Assembly: GCF_964656455.1 (NCBI RefSeq)
Contig: NC_135716.1
Span: 109,400,389-109,464,388 of the forward strand
Length of the DNA: 64,000 nucleotides
Reading direction: 5' to 3'
Source of the DNA: Halichoerus grypus
Taxonomy: Eukaryota; Chordata; Mammalia; Carnivora; Phocidae
Shown here: positions 12,382 to 23,570 of the stretch, one piece after another
How the letters are laid out: every line of letters starts with the position of its first letter
Position numbering within the stretch: the first letter of the stretch is position 1
Position numbers and translations under genes: made by a program
Notes under the pieces: generated by a model
Databases searched by the model: none
The model's input: the letters and a program-made list of their open reading frames with translations, nothing else
Told to the model about the DNA's origin: nothing

Positions 12382-12488
12382 AAAAATATGGTATAATTCA
12401 TGAATTTCCATGTCATCCTTGCAGAGGGGCCATACTAATCTTCTCTGTATCATTCCAGTTCTGGTGTATGTGCTGTCAAAGCGAGCAG
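12382..12488 (-). pseudogene. RNU6 (pseudogene): U6 snRNA retropseudogene fused to L1
   Basis: Read on the minus strand from 12488 to 12382 it aligns without gaps over the whole 107-nt U6 snRNA, with about 18 differences (roughly 83% identity). The 5' GTGCTCGCTT-like start, the GATACAGAGAAGATTAG core and the 3' CCATATTTTT end are all recognisable. It has neither the polymerase III promoter of a U6 gene nor its own poly(A) tail. Its 3' oligo-T end abuts L1 ORF2 sequence in the same orientation, the known layout of U6-L1 chimeric retrotranscripts. Not expected to be transcribed. Confidence 0.92.
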
Positions 12489-12748
12489 TTTCTCTTTTAA
12501 GGGAAAAAAAAAATGCATTTTCAACAATGAAAATGCTCTGAATTTCCCAATACTACTTTCCACTTTTTTGGGTACAACTTCACTGTGTGTATCAATGATA
12601 AAGATGGCTGCATTTCAACTTTATACTTTAGTGAATGGAATATATATGTACTACAACCAAGATATCGCTTAGGAGAGGGGGTGGGGATGATTGAGGACAA
12701 GTCTAGGCTGAGTCCTATGTTTCTGATTTGGGTAAATGAGTGAAATGA

Positions 12749-14113
12749 TCTTAAGGGAAAGGCTCTCAGCTTTTCCCCATTGAGGATGATATTCACTGTG
12801 GGTTTTTCATAGATGGATTTTATGAACTTGAGGAATGTTCCCTCTATCCCTATACTCTGAAGAGTTTTAATCAGGAAAAACTGCATCAGTTGAGAGGACC
12901 ATATGGTTCTTCTCTTTCTCTTATTAATGTGTTCTATCACATTGATTGATTTGCAAATGTTCAACCACCCTTGCATCCCGGGGATAAATCCTGCTTGGTT
13001 GTGGTGGATGATCCTTTTAATGTATTGTTGGATCCTATTAGCTAGGATTTTGTTGAGAATTTTGGAATCCATAAAGGAAACAGTCAATAAAACAAAGAGG
13101 CAACCCACAGAATGGGAGAAGATACTTGCAAATGACACTACAGATAAAGGGCTGGTATCCAAGATCTATAAAGAACTTCTCAAATTCAACACCTAAAAAA
13201 CGAATGAGTCAAAAAATGGGCAGAAGACATGAATGGACACTTCTCCAAAGAAGACATACAAATGGCTAACAGACACATGAAAAAATGTTCATCATCATTA
13301 GCCATCAGGGAAATTCAAATCAAAACCACATTGAGATACCATCTTACACCAGTCAGAATGGCAAAAATTGACAAGGCAAGAAACAACAAATGTTGGAGAG
13401 GTTGTGGAGAAAGGGGAACCCTCTTACACTGTTGGTGGGAATGCAAGTTGGTACAGCCACTTTGGAAAAGTGTGGAGGTTTCTCAACAAATTAAAAATAG
13501 AGCTACCCTTTGACCCAGCAATTGCACTCCTGGGTATTTACCCCAAAGACACAGATGTAGTGAAAAGAAGGGCCATATGCACCCCAATGTTCATAGTAGC
13601 AATGTCTGCAATAGCCAAACTGTGGAAAGAGCCGAGATGCCCTTCAACAGATGAATGGATAAAGAAGATGTGGTCCATCTATACAATGGAATATTACTCA
13701 GCCATCAGAAAGGATGAATACCCAACTTTTACATCAACATGGATGGGACTGGAGAAGATTATGCTAAGTGAAATAAGTCAAGCAGAGAAAATCAATTATC
13801 ATATGGTTTCACTTATCTGTGGGACATAAGGAATAGCATGGAGGACATTAGGAGAAGGAAGGGAAAAAGGAAGGGGGGGAAATCAGAGGAGGAGATGAAC
13901 CATGAGAGACTATGGACTCCAAGAAACAAACAGGGTTTTAGAAGGGAGAGGGGAGGGGGGATTGGTTAGCCTGGTGATGGGTATTAAAGAGGGCATGTAC
14001 TGCATGGAGCACTGGGTGTTATATGCAAACAATGAATCGTGGATCACCACATCAAAAACTAATGATGTATTGTATGGTGACTAACATAACATAATAAAAT
14101 AAAATTTTAAAAA
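12749..14113 (+). mobile_element. young carnivore L1 3' end with 5' inversion (twin priming)
   Basis: The right part (about 13072-14113) is sense L1: the end of ORF2 (frame 13368-13829), a GA-rich 3' UTR, and a tail ending AATAAAATAAAATTTTAAAA. The left part (12749 to about 13071) is antisense ORF2 coding for the reverse-transcriptase region; it is readable on the minus strand with motifs such as N-K-I-L-A-N-R-I-Q and H-N-Q-A-G-F-I-P-G. The inversion joint is near 13065-13075. The flanks AAATGAGTGAAATGA at 12734-12748 and 14114-14128 match 15/15. Near 12880 the inverted part also lacks some bases expected from L1. Dead: truncated, inverted and interrupted. Confidence 0.93.
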
Positions 14114-14569
14114 AAATGAGTGAAATGAAGGTTTAGCTTTAGATACATGCTGAATTTCTGCCGCCTTTGGAAGTGGGGACATCCCAACGGGCCAGTGGCT
14201 GTACTGTCAAAGCACAGAGAACAATCTGGATTAAAACATTGATTTGGCAACAGTTGAAGGGGATGGTTATCTAAGAAGATATTTAGGAAAGCTTTCCTAT
14301 GTAAAGTCCATTCAAGAAGATAGAGTTAAAAGCGTTGGGAGGATGGATCTAGGAGGAAGAAATGTAAGGCCAGGATGGCAGTGAGGGTGCAAGAGAGAAT
14401 TGGTTATTAGAGGCACTAACTACAAGATTACTGTCTTTTTTCCTCTTTGTGAATGTTGAAGGCTCATTCAAAGTTAAGACTTATAACTTCAAGTTTATTA
14501 TTACTATTTCTGATTATCTGGCTTAATAATTTCAGATGCCCATTAAAGTCCAGAGACTATAGTGTATAG

Positions 14570-14900
14570 CTTTTTATTTTGGAATCATTTAAAATTTACA
14601 CTAAAGTTGCAAAAATAGTAGAGACTTCCTATATATCATTTCATCCAGCTTCCACTAGTGTTAGCACCTTTTGTAACCATAGTACAGTTATCACAACCAG
14701 GATATTAACAGCGGTACAGTACTATTAACTGAATTACAGTCTTTATTTGGATTTTACCAGTTTTTTCACCATTGTCCTTTTTTTGTTCCAGATCCAACCC
14801 AGGATCCTACACTGCAGTTAGTTATCAGAGCTCCTTCGTCCTCTACTTTATGACATTTCTTCAGTCTTTTCTTGTCTTTCATAACCTTTACACTTTAGAA
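14570..14900 (-). mobile_element. antisense L1M-type 3' fragment
   Basis: Contains a familiar antisense L1 3' UTR series: AAGTTGCAAAAATAGTAGAG, CCAGCTTCCACTAGTGTTAG, then TTCACCATTGTCC and GATCCAACCCAGGATCCTAC. Ends are unclear. Subfamily not assigned. Confidence 0.6.
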
Positions 14901-15267
14901 AGGTACTAATCAATTATTTTGCACACAAAAGAGGCTACTGTAGTATGTATCCTGGGATTCATTCTTACACTATTTAGGAATGAAAGTTTTAGGTTTTCTA
15001 AAGACTATTTCATGTTTGTGAAGATCCTGATGTTTACATACAGCTGCAATTATTGTGATGTCTTACTTCCGTGGGGATCTGTAGTTATTTGCAAATTCCT
15101 GTTCCCTCCTTTACTACAAGGAAATGATGTATCTTCTGTCCTATTTAGTACAGCAGTCTCTCTGTCTCCAGTAATGATATGTGAAGGATCAGGTGAGGAA
15201 TAACTTAGTGCCTATACAGTTCCTAAGTTAATACATTTTTACTTTATAAGTCATTTTGAAAGCCTTA

Positions 15268-15879
15268 TACAGGTTCCTCAAAATGTTAATCATAGAATTA
15301 CTATATGATCCACCCAATTTCACTCCTGGGTATACCCAAAATAATTGATAGCAGGGGCTTAACCAGGTATTTGTACACCAGTGTTCATAGCACAGTAGCC
15401 AAAAGGTGAAACAACCCAAGTGTCTGTCAACAAGTAAATGGATACCAAAATGTGGTAGATACATATAATAGACTATTATTCAGCCATAAAGGGGAATGAA
15501 ATTCTAATATATGCTACAATATCTATAAACCTTGAAAATGTTGTGCTAAATGACATAAGCCAGACAAAAAGGAAAAATATTGTATAATTACAGTTATAAT
15601 TCCAATATAATTCAGTTATGTAATTCTAATAGGCAAATTCATAGAGACAGAAAGTAGAATAGCACTTACCTGGGGCTGGAGGAGGGGAAAAGGGGAGTTA
15701 GTGTTTAATGACTGCAGAGGGGTTTTTTTTTGTTTTTTGGTATGATAAAAAAATTCTGGAAATGGTAAGTAGTGATGGTTGCACAACATTGTAAATGTAC
15801 TTAATGCCACTGAATTGTACACTTAAAAATGGTTAAAAGGGTAAATTCTATGTTATATATATTTTACCACAATTTTTAA
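15268..15879 (+). mobile_element. L1M-type 3' end, sense
   Basis: Sense end of L1: CACTCCTGGGTATACCCAAA, CAACCCAAGTGTCTGTCAAC and TATTATTCAGCCATAAAGG in ORF2, then ACTTACCTGGGGCTGGAGG and ATTGTACACTTAAAAATGG in the 3' UTR. AAAGCCTTA at 15259-15267 and 15880-15888 is a likely target duplication. Many stop codons break the frame. Confidence 0.8.
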
Positions 15880-16489
15880 AAAGCCTTAAATAACCATAAC
15901 TTTCCTGCCCCCCCCATTTGTTGGATTATTTTAATCCAATATATATTTTTTTCATATTTCACAGATTAGATTTTTCCTGAGAAACCTTAAATAGAATTAT
16001 TATAGTAAAGCTGACATTATAAAAATTGTATTTCATCTATCATTAGAAATTTGAAAAAGTGTTATCTCCAATTTATTTGAATGTAAGATAAATTCTGGTA
16101 CTGGTGATTAATTAGATGAAGATCAGTAATATTAGAAACATAAGCTTATTCTGACTAGAAGTTCAGTTTACTTGTTGGCTTGGGTTTCATGATGACCATT
16201 CTTACAAAGTTTAGTTTCTGAGTGATCTACCTGTAGAACATACCACTTCTGTTCATCAACCTCATGCCAGTATGCCTCACATTCTCCAGAAGTAAAGAGT
16301 GAGATACATGCTTAACTGCAGGGACTAGGGACATGCAGATTAATGAGCTTCAGATTTGTCACACAGTTTGCTAGCTTGTTGAGTGTCATGAATTCCATCA
16401 GAATAACATGGGAGAGGGAAGAAGTAATTTCTCAAAAGAAGGGAATGCTGGGTAAAACAAAGATGTCTACCATATCAGGTCAGTTCATT

Positions 16490-16600
16490 AATTCATTAAA
16501 TGAATATTTATTGAGCATCTGTTATGTGCTAAGCACTGTTCTAAGGGCTTGGGATACATCAGGTAACAGACAGATGTCCCTGCTCTCGTAGTTTATCTTC
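16490..16600 (-). mobile_element. antisense L2 3' fragment
   Basis: ATTTATTGAGCATCTGTTATGTGCTAAGCACTGTTC, given here in parts (AATATTTATTGAGCATC, then TATGTGCTAAGCACTG), followed by GATACATCAGGTAACAGAC and GTCCCTGCTCTCGTAG, is the reverse of the L2 3' end. Confidence 0.65.
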
Positions 16601-17499
16601 AAGCTGGTCTGGCCAGCTGCAAAAGCTTGTTGGAACTTGAGCAGCCAATAGAAGTGACATAAAGTGCTTAGACATCTGAAGTTAATCTGTCCCTTATTTC
16701 TTGGTCAGTCACTTGAGGCCATTGCATTAATGGTGGATAGCAAGCTAGTGTTTGTGCCCTAGTGATGTCTTTGTAGAGTTCTGCTGTGGCTTCCAAAGTT
16801 TCAGACCAGTGGATGGTGTCACTGTGGTTCAAGAGTCTCTAGCATCTAGAATGGAGAGATGAACTGGCACTGTTTCAGCCCCAGGACACAGCATGTTGGC
16901 AAGAGCCAGTCAAGTTATTTCAGGGTTTCAGTCTTGGACCAAAATGGGATGAAAAATCTGGAGCCTAGATGGAATTATCCATACAGTGGGACTCAAGCAG
17001 AGGTTCATTGGATACACAGGAATGCAGGGGCTTTCCACACACACATCAGATCTATGCTTAAGGGAGAAATACTAACTCCAGTTTATGGGCCAAGCCCCTG
17101 GAAAGGGTGGCATACCTGCCAGTCTTGGTTAGATTGACTTGGGACATGGGCAGGCCCAGTCTGTTAAGAGAAAAATGTCTTCAGACAAGAAATGACTGTA
17201 GAATGGCAGTAAGCACACACTGTCAGCAAACAAAAATAATTGTGAGTGTCTATTAACCAGACCCACATTTTCATTTAATCCTCAAAACAAAAACAAAGGA
17301 AAAAAAGGCAGTGAGATCAGAACTGTAGTTGCAAGTATTAAAAATTCAGATTTACCTTGCTTAAACAAACAAAAAATTTCAATATTGGCAATACAGTGAT
17401 GATTAAGACAGATCCTCCCCTGCTCCCTTCTCCATCCTAATCTCACTGTGTGGAGTGATAACGCTTTCCCCTTTTGGGGATATTAGGAGATTGTTTCAG

Positions 17500-17690
17500 T
17501 TCTGGAAATCACATTTAGTTCTAGGCACCACACTTTTAAAAGGCCACTGACAAATTGGAACATGTTCAGAGGAAAATGACCCAGATGATGAGGGAATATG
17601 AAACCAAGTTATATGAGAAACAGTTGGAGGAAGTAGGGAGATTTTAGCTTGAAGAAGAGAAGATTAACCAGAGAGTATTACAGAGACCAC
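17500..17690 (+). mobile_element. CR1/L3-like LINE relic
   Basis: One frame from about 17550 reads K-L-E-H-V-Q-R-K-M-T and then Y-E-K-Q-L-E-E-V-G-R-F, stop, L-E-E. This resembles the conserved region after the reverse transcriptase of CR1/L3-type LINEs (K-L-E-x-V-Q-R-R-A-T and Y-E-E-R-L-x-E-L-G-L-F-S-L-E). Such copies are among the oldest recognisable mammalian repeats. The frame has stops and the ends are not visible. Family call is from memory. Confidence 0.5.
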
Positions 17691-18487
17691 AGTTTTTAGA
17701 TTCTGGAAAAGATACTACACAGGCTAGGGATTTATCATTCTCTACCTACTGGAGCCTCCCAGAACAAGGGCCACTGTGGAGAAGATAAAGGAAGAACATC
17801 AAAAAGAACTTGATAAAAATCAAGGGCCATGCCAAAAGAAATGGACCTCATTGGAGGCGTATCCCAAGGCCCACATCTCTGGAGTTATTCTAACAGAGGA
17901 TGTCAGTCAGTGCCTGCTCACATTGTACTTCCTCCATGGGTCTTTTCAGATCCCCCACGGCTAGTAATATGTCTTTCCCTTGTTCTCCCTTTGTACTTTT
18001 ACCTCTCTGAGGTGCTTCCATGATTTGCCTTGTATTTTAGTTCCATTTATATGTGTCTATCTCTCACTAGTGATTCTCAACCCTTTCAACATAATGTATC
18101 CTTTATATAACAAATACTTTATAATATGCCCTTTCCTATCCTGAACTGCAACTCAGAGTTAATATAACCCTCCTCTGCATCACAGAATTCCAAAAATGCA
18201 ATATAATGCCCTAGTTGTAATACAAAGGAGAAATAAAAAGAAAGTAATTAATAATCACATTACATGTTTTACAGTATCTCCAGGCATGACCACACGAGAA
18301 GACACAATCAGGTAGATAGATTAGAATGTGGAGTCACCATGATTAGGACAGCCATAATGCAGACTGATGCAGGTGCATTGTATTGGTAAGTCAAAAACTG
18401 TGTGGCTTTGCTGCCTGTCATGTAATTATCTTTATTCTTGTTTTTTTTTTAATTTATACCTTTTTTATTTTAAAATATATATAACAG

Positions 18488-18672
18488 GAGCACCTGGGTG
18501 GCTCGGTCGTTCAAGCCTCTGACTTTAGCTCAGGTCATGATCTCAGGGTCCTGGAATTGAGCCCCACGTCAGGCTCCCCACTCAGTGGGGAGTCTGCTTC
18601 TCCCTCTCCCTCTGCCCATCCCCCTGCTTGTGTGCTCTCTGTCTCTCTCTCAAATAAAATCTTTAAATATAT
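18488..18672 (+). mobile_element. CAN-SINE
   Basis: Head GGAGCACCTGGGTGGCTCGG, body to TCTCTCTCAAATAAAATC, then a TATA-rich tail. Both sides are (TA)n-rich (AAATATATATAAC on the left, TATATATATAACATATA on the right), so the duplication is blurred by the AT repeat that it joins. Confidence 0.88.
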
Positions 18673-18705
18673 ATATTGTATATATATATAACATATATAT
18701 ATGTT
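18660..18705. repeat. (TA)n-rich low-complexity stretch
   Basis: TATA repeats at the end of the SINE, extending into the target sequence. Probably variable in length. Confidence 0.7.
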
Positions 18706-18835
18706 AAAATTGACCATTCTAACTATTTTTAAGTAGACAGTTCTGTGGCATTTAAGTACATTCCCATTGTGGTACAACCATCGCCGCTCCCCATCTCCAG
18801 AACTTTTTCAACTCCCCCAATTCATGATGTAATTT
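18700..18835 (-). mobile_element. L1M-type 3' fragment, same family as 1083-1215
   Basis: TTAAAATTGACCATTCTAAC, then GTGGCATTTAAGTACATTC and GTGGTACAACCATCGCCG, follow the same order as the repeat at 1083-1215 but continue further right. The family name is tentative. Confidence 0.5.
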
Positions 18836-19389
18836 TCCTAAGTAGTGAACAGCTAGCTCTTGGTAAAGGTCCAAACAAAACAAAGTATAGTCTTTGCTCA
18901 GTTCCCATGGTAGTTCTATTTGGGAACATTCAATGTGTATATGAAACATGCAAAAAATGTTTTTTATCTTTCTATGTGAAAGAGAATTAGGTTCTAAGCT
19001 CAAATAATTATAAGTGGAATATCACCTATATGGACATCCAGTGGGACACAGGATAGTGCTTTGCTGTCTTAAACAGTCCCAAATATTACAGAATGTCTGT
19101 ATCCATGGCCCTTGTCCACTAAGCGCAAATAACATCCCCCCACCCCTGTCATTGTCACAACCAGAAATGATCCTATTAGTTTCCCAATACATTGTCACCA
19201 TTAAGAACCAGACTATACAGTACATAAACTCCAGGAAGGCAAGACCCAGTTTTGTTCTCTTATAACCTCCTTAGTACCTGCTACAAAAGCACTCTGTTTG
19301 TTAAAGTTGAGAATGCCGTAGAGAGGATGCTCAGATATCCTTCAGGTTGTCTCTTAACTCAGCTTTTCTAAAACTGAACTAAGGTGTCA

Positions 19390-19905
19390 TCTTCCTTTTC
19401 TCTACCCCCACTCCCAGCCTGTCTTACCTCCATCATTGTTAGTCTTTACAACAATCTGAAGCGTTAGCAACTGTGGACTCCCCTCCCTCACTGCACACAT
19501 CCAGCTGGTCACCAGATCTTTTCACCTCTGTCTTTCGTCCCTGGCCTCTATTTCCCCTGCTCCAGCCTCCTTTTATGTCTTCACCCAGGCTATTGTAATA
19601 GCCTTGTTTCCCACCCGCATACTCTCCCCGCTTCAAATACACACTCTGGGCACTCCACACACACGCCAAGCCCTCCATGCTTTTGTAGTATAGCTTCCTG
19701 TGCCTAGAGCAGTGTTACCTTTTTTACCTAGAAAACTCCACCTCGTGCATCAAGACCTGGCTTAAATGTCTCCTCCTCAGCTCCCAGACCGAAGACAGAA
19801 TTACTCAGTCTGTTTCTCTGTTCATATCTTTGTTGTGGCATTTCTTGCATTAAACTTTATTTGTCCACATGCCCGTGGTCTCTGCCAGACTGAGTTCCTT
19901 GAGTA
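19390..19905 (+). mobile_element. L2 3' part, sense
   Basis: A diverged L2 series in order: CCAGGCTATTGTAATAGCC, ACACGCCAAGCCCTCCATGC, CAAGACCTGGCTTAAATGTC and GACTGAGTTCCTTGAGTAG. Internal pieces are missing. No frame survives. Confidence 0.55.
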
Positions 19906-19914
19906 GAAGTTAAT

Positions 19915-20290
19915 TGCTCAGGCTTTGGAGACAATGGCTAGAGTTTGAAGGTCACGTGATTTAACAGTTCCGTGGTCCTGGGCAAAGCCCTTGATCTCTT
20001 GAAGCCCCCCCCCCCCCAGTTTTCTTATCTGTAAAATGGGGATAATGTGGGGCACCTGGGTGGCTCAGTTGGTTGGGCAGCTGGAGTCCCGGGATCGAGT
20101 CCCGCGTCGGGCTCCCTGCTCAGCGGGGAGTCTGCTTCTCCCTCTGACCCTCCCCCGTCTCATGCTCTCTCTCTCTCATTCTCTCTCTCTCAAATAAATA
20201 AATAAAATCTTTAAAAAAAAATGGGGATAATGTAATGCTTATAATATATTTAAGATAAAGCTTGAAATGTTAATAACCGTTATCACTGGC
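19915..20290 (+). mobile_element. MIR split by a SINE
   Basis: The left part has GGTCCTGGGCAAAGCCCTTG, a C-run (20006-20017) and TCTTATCTGTAAAATGGGG. The right part (20234 onward) has the decayed 3' end. The SINE at 20049-20217 sits in the most conserved MIR segment and duplicated it. Confidence 0.75.
20049..20217 (+). mobile_element. CAN-SINE inserted into a MIR
   Basis: Starts GGGCACCTGGGTGGCTCAG, ends AAATAAATAAAATCTTTAAA. AAAATGGGGATAATGT at 20033-20048 and 20218-20233 is a perfect 16-bp duplication taken from the MIR core. The first half lacks part of the usual head-to-body sequence. Confidence 0.93.
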
Positions 20291-21990
20291 TTTGTATCTG
20301 TCCAGCATCCCCAAGTAAGCATAATAGAGAAGATGCTTACCAGCTGTTTGGAATGAAGGAAAAAAAGAACTGCTGCTATTGTCAAATTCTAGATTTTATT
20401 ATTTAGTCACAAAAGCGAATGTTCTCTTTGGCAGTTCTAGCCAATTTTGTCATGAATAAATTTAACCTTGGAAAATATTTTTTTGAAAGTGTTCTATCTT
20501 CCTCTCTTTTTTAGGTGCATTAAAAAGTATTCATTCTGAACAGTAATGTACAAACTCTTGGGCTTGTCAAGTCGTGCCCACTGTGGAAAACTATGTGCCT
20601 AGAAACTCACATGTTTGGGATTTTGACTTCTGTCTTCCAACATGTGAAGTGCAGGGAATGTCGGCTTCCCCTTACTAATCTGGGATGGTGAAGTGGCGAG
20701 TGCCACTGGTTTGGTGAGCTGAGCTCAGTAACTCACCTTCAGTTAAAAATATATAGTTTTATTCAGCTTATGGCTCAATTGTTTCCTTGCTTTAAAAAGC
20801 CTTTCTTTTATATGTCTCAAGTGCTGCTTGCAATATAAAACTAAATCCTAAATTTTAAAAACTTCCATCGCTAATACTCTGCTAAATGTTTAAAGCCTGA
20901 CATTTAATCTGCGTGAACTGAAGCTCTCTGATTTCACTGTTTGCGGCTAGTAAATGTCAGTCTAAACATTGTTGCTTTCACTCACACTTAAGCCTTTCAT
21001 CTGCAGTGGGGGCAGTGTGTCAGAGAATTCTTTGTGTGCCACTCTAGCAAGGGGGAAAAAAAAAGACTCAGCCCAGCCTTTAAACAGAGTGAAAAAAACT
21101 GCTTGGAAGGCAAAGACGACCCTGTTTTTATATGGTGTTTGTGAACGCACAATCCTGACTTCTACCAGATACTCTTAAAAAGGAACTATATTAGCTCGGT
21201 CTGAACAGGGTCCCCGCTGAGTTCATACACAGTTGCCAGCCAGACAGCTCCCCACTCTTTTGTGACTGGAGGGGGATGGAAGGGCAGGGGGAAAGGGGTA
21301 GGAGATGTTGTCATTACTTTACTTCACTTTTGCCTGCAGGAGGAATCTTGTCATCTTCTGGCTCCCCAAACTATTTTCAACCTGGGTATTTTATTTCTTA
21401 GTTCCTGAAGGCTACTGGCACGCAGATCAGCTCTCACTTTTCATCATCTTGACATGAAATGGAAAATCAGTTTGTGGCTATTTTCATAGCCAGTGATTTA
21501 CTCCTGTTCTTTTATCTGTCTCCCCTTTATGTTCTTTGTTTGGACATATTTTATTTCCCATGTCTGCAGCCTTTTGTTCTGCTGGGATCTCTATGGCCGT
21601 TCTTCCTTCGCCTGCCTCCTCCCTGGCCCCCAGCTCCCTGCCCCTTTTGTGCGCTTGTTGCTTCCTGCTCAGCTGCGCGCCTTTCCCCTCTCTCTCTGTT
21701 GCATGCCCTGCAGGTGCCACCTTCACCACTTCTCCGTATCTTCCAGGTCCCTCATCTTTGTGTGCCCACAGGGCTCAATCAGTAGTGGCCCATGCTATAG
21801 CCAGCAGCAGGCAGACATGCTGAACTCATCCCTAACCACTGTTGTGGACAGATAGATGATCAGCTAAATTCTTAGGCGTACATGGGTGTTTACGGTGGCT
21901 GATGCCACTGCTTCCAGTTTCCTGGCAGCCGTATGGAAGCATGAATTGAAACCTGGAAATAGAACGTTCTACAAGAAGCACTAGAGTGGA
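20290..21990. other. repeat-poor intron stretch
   Basis: About 1.7 kb without a recognised transposon, unusual for this window. Frames overlap on both strands near 20962-21178 and 21484-21855, which indicates open composition and not genes. Possible conserved noncoding DNA. Confidence 0.45.
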
Positions 21991-21999
21991 ATTTTAGGA

Positions 22000-22140
22000 A
22001 ACCATGGGCTTTTCCATCAGACATAGATTCACGTTTCTATTCTGTTGCTTATTAGCTTTGTGGCCTTGGACAAATTCATTCATTCATTTAACAAATATTT
22101 ATTGAGTGCCTATTATGTGCCTTGTGTTTAGCTTTTAGGA
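22000..22140 (+). mobile_element. MIR 5' part joined to antisense L2 end
   Basis: At 22000-22078 MIR-like sequence (CTATTCTGTTGCTTATTAGC, GTGGCCTTGGACAAATTC) runs straight into ATTCATTCATTTAACAAATA and TTATTGAGTGCCTATTATG, the reverse of an L2 end. MIR-like sequence resumes at 22610. A single MIR split by an L2-containing insertion is possible but not shown. Confidence 0.5.
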
Positions 22141-22609
22141 AACCAGTTAATGGCCCTCTCTCTTCCCCTTTTATGTTTACAACCAATTGAGAAATACGAC
22201 ATAGGAAGGAAAATATTAGCTTTATCGAGTGATAAAAGCCAGATTGGAGGATTTGGCTTTTCTATGTGGCTGCTATGGGTTTACTAAATCTTCTCCCCTG
22301 AATTAGACTGTGGGCTTGCCTCTCTCCTCTACTCAGCACACAACCCAGGGTAAAGGATAGGTATGGAAGATGGACAGGCTAGAAGAAAGAGAGTGAAAAA
22401 GCCCATGGGCCTGCCAGGGCCAAGCATCCTGAGTCTGTTCTAAATTCACCGACCAGGCAAGCCACTCCTCCTGTTCAGGGAAGGGTTGGGTGAAAAGACA
22501 GAAAAAGACACTTCGCTCTTCCCTCCAGGGAGACAGGAGGGGTGCATTTTCCCCCTTAACTGTGAGCATTACACTTCATTAGTGATTACCATAGTAAGCA
22601 AAATAAATC

Positions 22610-22710
22610 TTGCTGGTCTGTTTCTTCACCTGTAAAATACAGATAATCATACCTATCTCTTATTGTGGCTATGGAGACTAAAATGAAATGTTACTATTTA
22701 CAAATAATCT
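22610..22710 (+). mobile_element. MIR 3' part
   Basis: CTGTTTCTTCACCTGTAAAA, CAGATAATCATACC and a decayed continuation match the second half of MIR. It may be the rest of the fragment at 22000-22078. Confidence 0.5.
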
Positions 22711-22944
22711 GAGGACCCGTTAACCGTCTTTCTTTGGTCAGGACCAGCCTGAAGTAGAATTGGTCATACAGGGGTCTGATTTGTCTTTGTTGCTCCCTCT
22801 CTCTTCTCTTTCTGAGCCATAATTTGGTCATTTTTTTCCCCTTCTCATTCCTGTTTTAAAAAAATAAGTGGGAATACTGGTCCTCAAGCTTTTGATTTCC
22901 AGTAAGCACACTGCCAAATCTTTTCTAATCCTGGCTTATGTGTT

Positions 22945-22962
22945 AAAAAAAAAAAAAAAAAA
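22945..22962. repeat. poly(A) run
   Basis: A run of about 18 A residues with no recognisable SINE or LINE body to its left. It may be the remnant tail of a decayed insertion. Confidence 0.7.
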
Positions 22963-23313
22963 CCTCATTAATGTGGACAAAGAAAGCATTTGGAACTATT
23001 AAGTCTACTTTAGCACTACAAAACTGGCTGTACCTGCAGGGTCACTAAAGGACAATATGTGGCTACAAACAGGTATTATTCCATGGAAAGTATGTGCCTT
23101 GATTCCTCATGTTTATTGTTGTTATATTAACTTGAGCGATGCTCATGAGTTTCAATATTACTGTAGAAAATAATCCAGGTGAGCCCTTAAACCATGATGA
23201 GGAAGGAAAACAATACAGATAGGGAGTTTTAGGAAAGAACTTTTAGGGTGTTTGGACTTTATGTTGGGGGCAGCAGGAAGCCCTTGATGATAAGTGATAA
23301 CACGATCAGGTTT

Positions 23314-23357
23314 GTATTTGAGGAAAAAGTCTCATGTATTTGAGGAAAAAGTCTCGT
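23314..23357. repeat. 22-bp tandem duplication
   Basis: Two adjacent copies of a unit that begins GTATTTGAGGAAAAAGTCTC. They differ at one base (A/G at the second-to-last position). A recent replication-slippage duplication in otherwise unique sequence. Confidence 0.85.
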
Positions 23358-23570
23358 GGCCACACTGTGGAGAGTGGAGTGGAGGAGGAGGTGAGCCTGG
23401 AAAAGCAGGTAGGAGGCTCTGAGGGAACCAGGTGAGAGGCTCATCCCAGGTAGTGGAGATCAAGGGCAGTGCCAGATTGAAGAGGCTTTAGAAATAGAAT
23501 TGGCAGGGTTTGGGTGAGAAGGGGGACAGAGAAAGATATCCGACACTGTTTTTTAAAGTTAAAATAAAAA

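Noticed and set aside
12382..12488. Functional U6 gene
   Set aside because: About 17% diverged, no polymerase III promoter elements upstream, and fused to L1.
12521..13162. 213-residue minus-strand frame
   Set aside because: Its middle is the inverted reverse-transcriptase piece of the twin-primed L1, joined by chance to flanking unique sequence.
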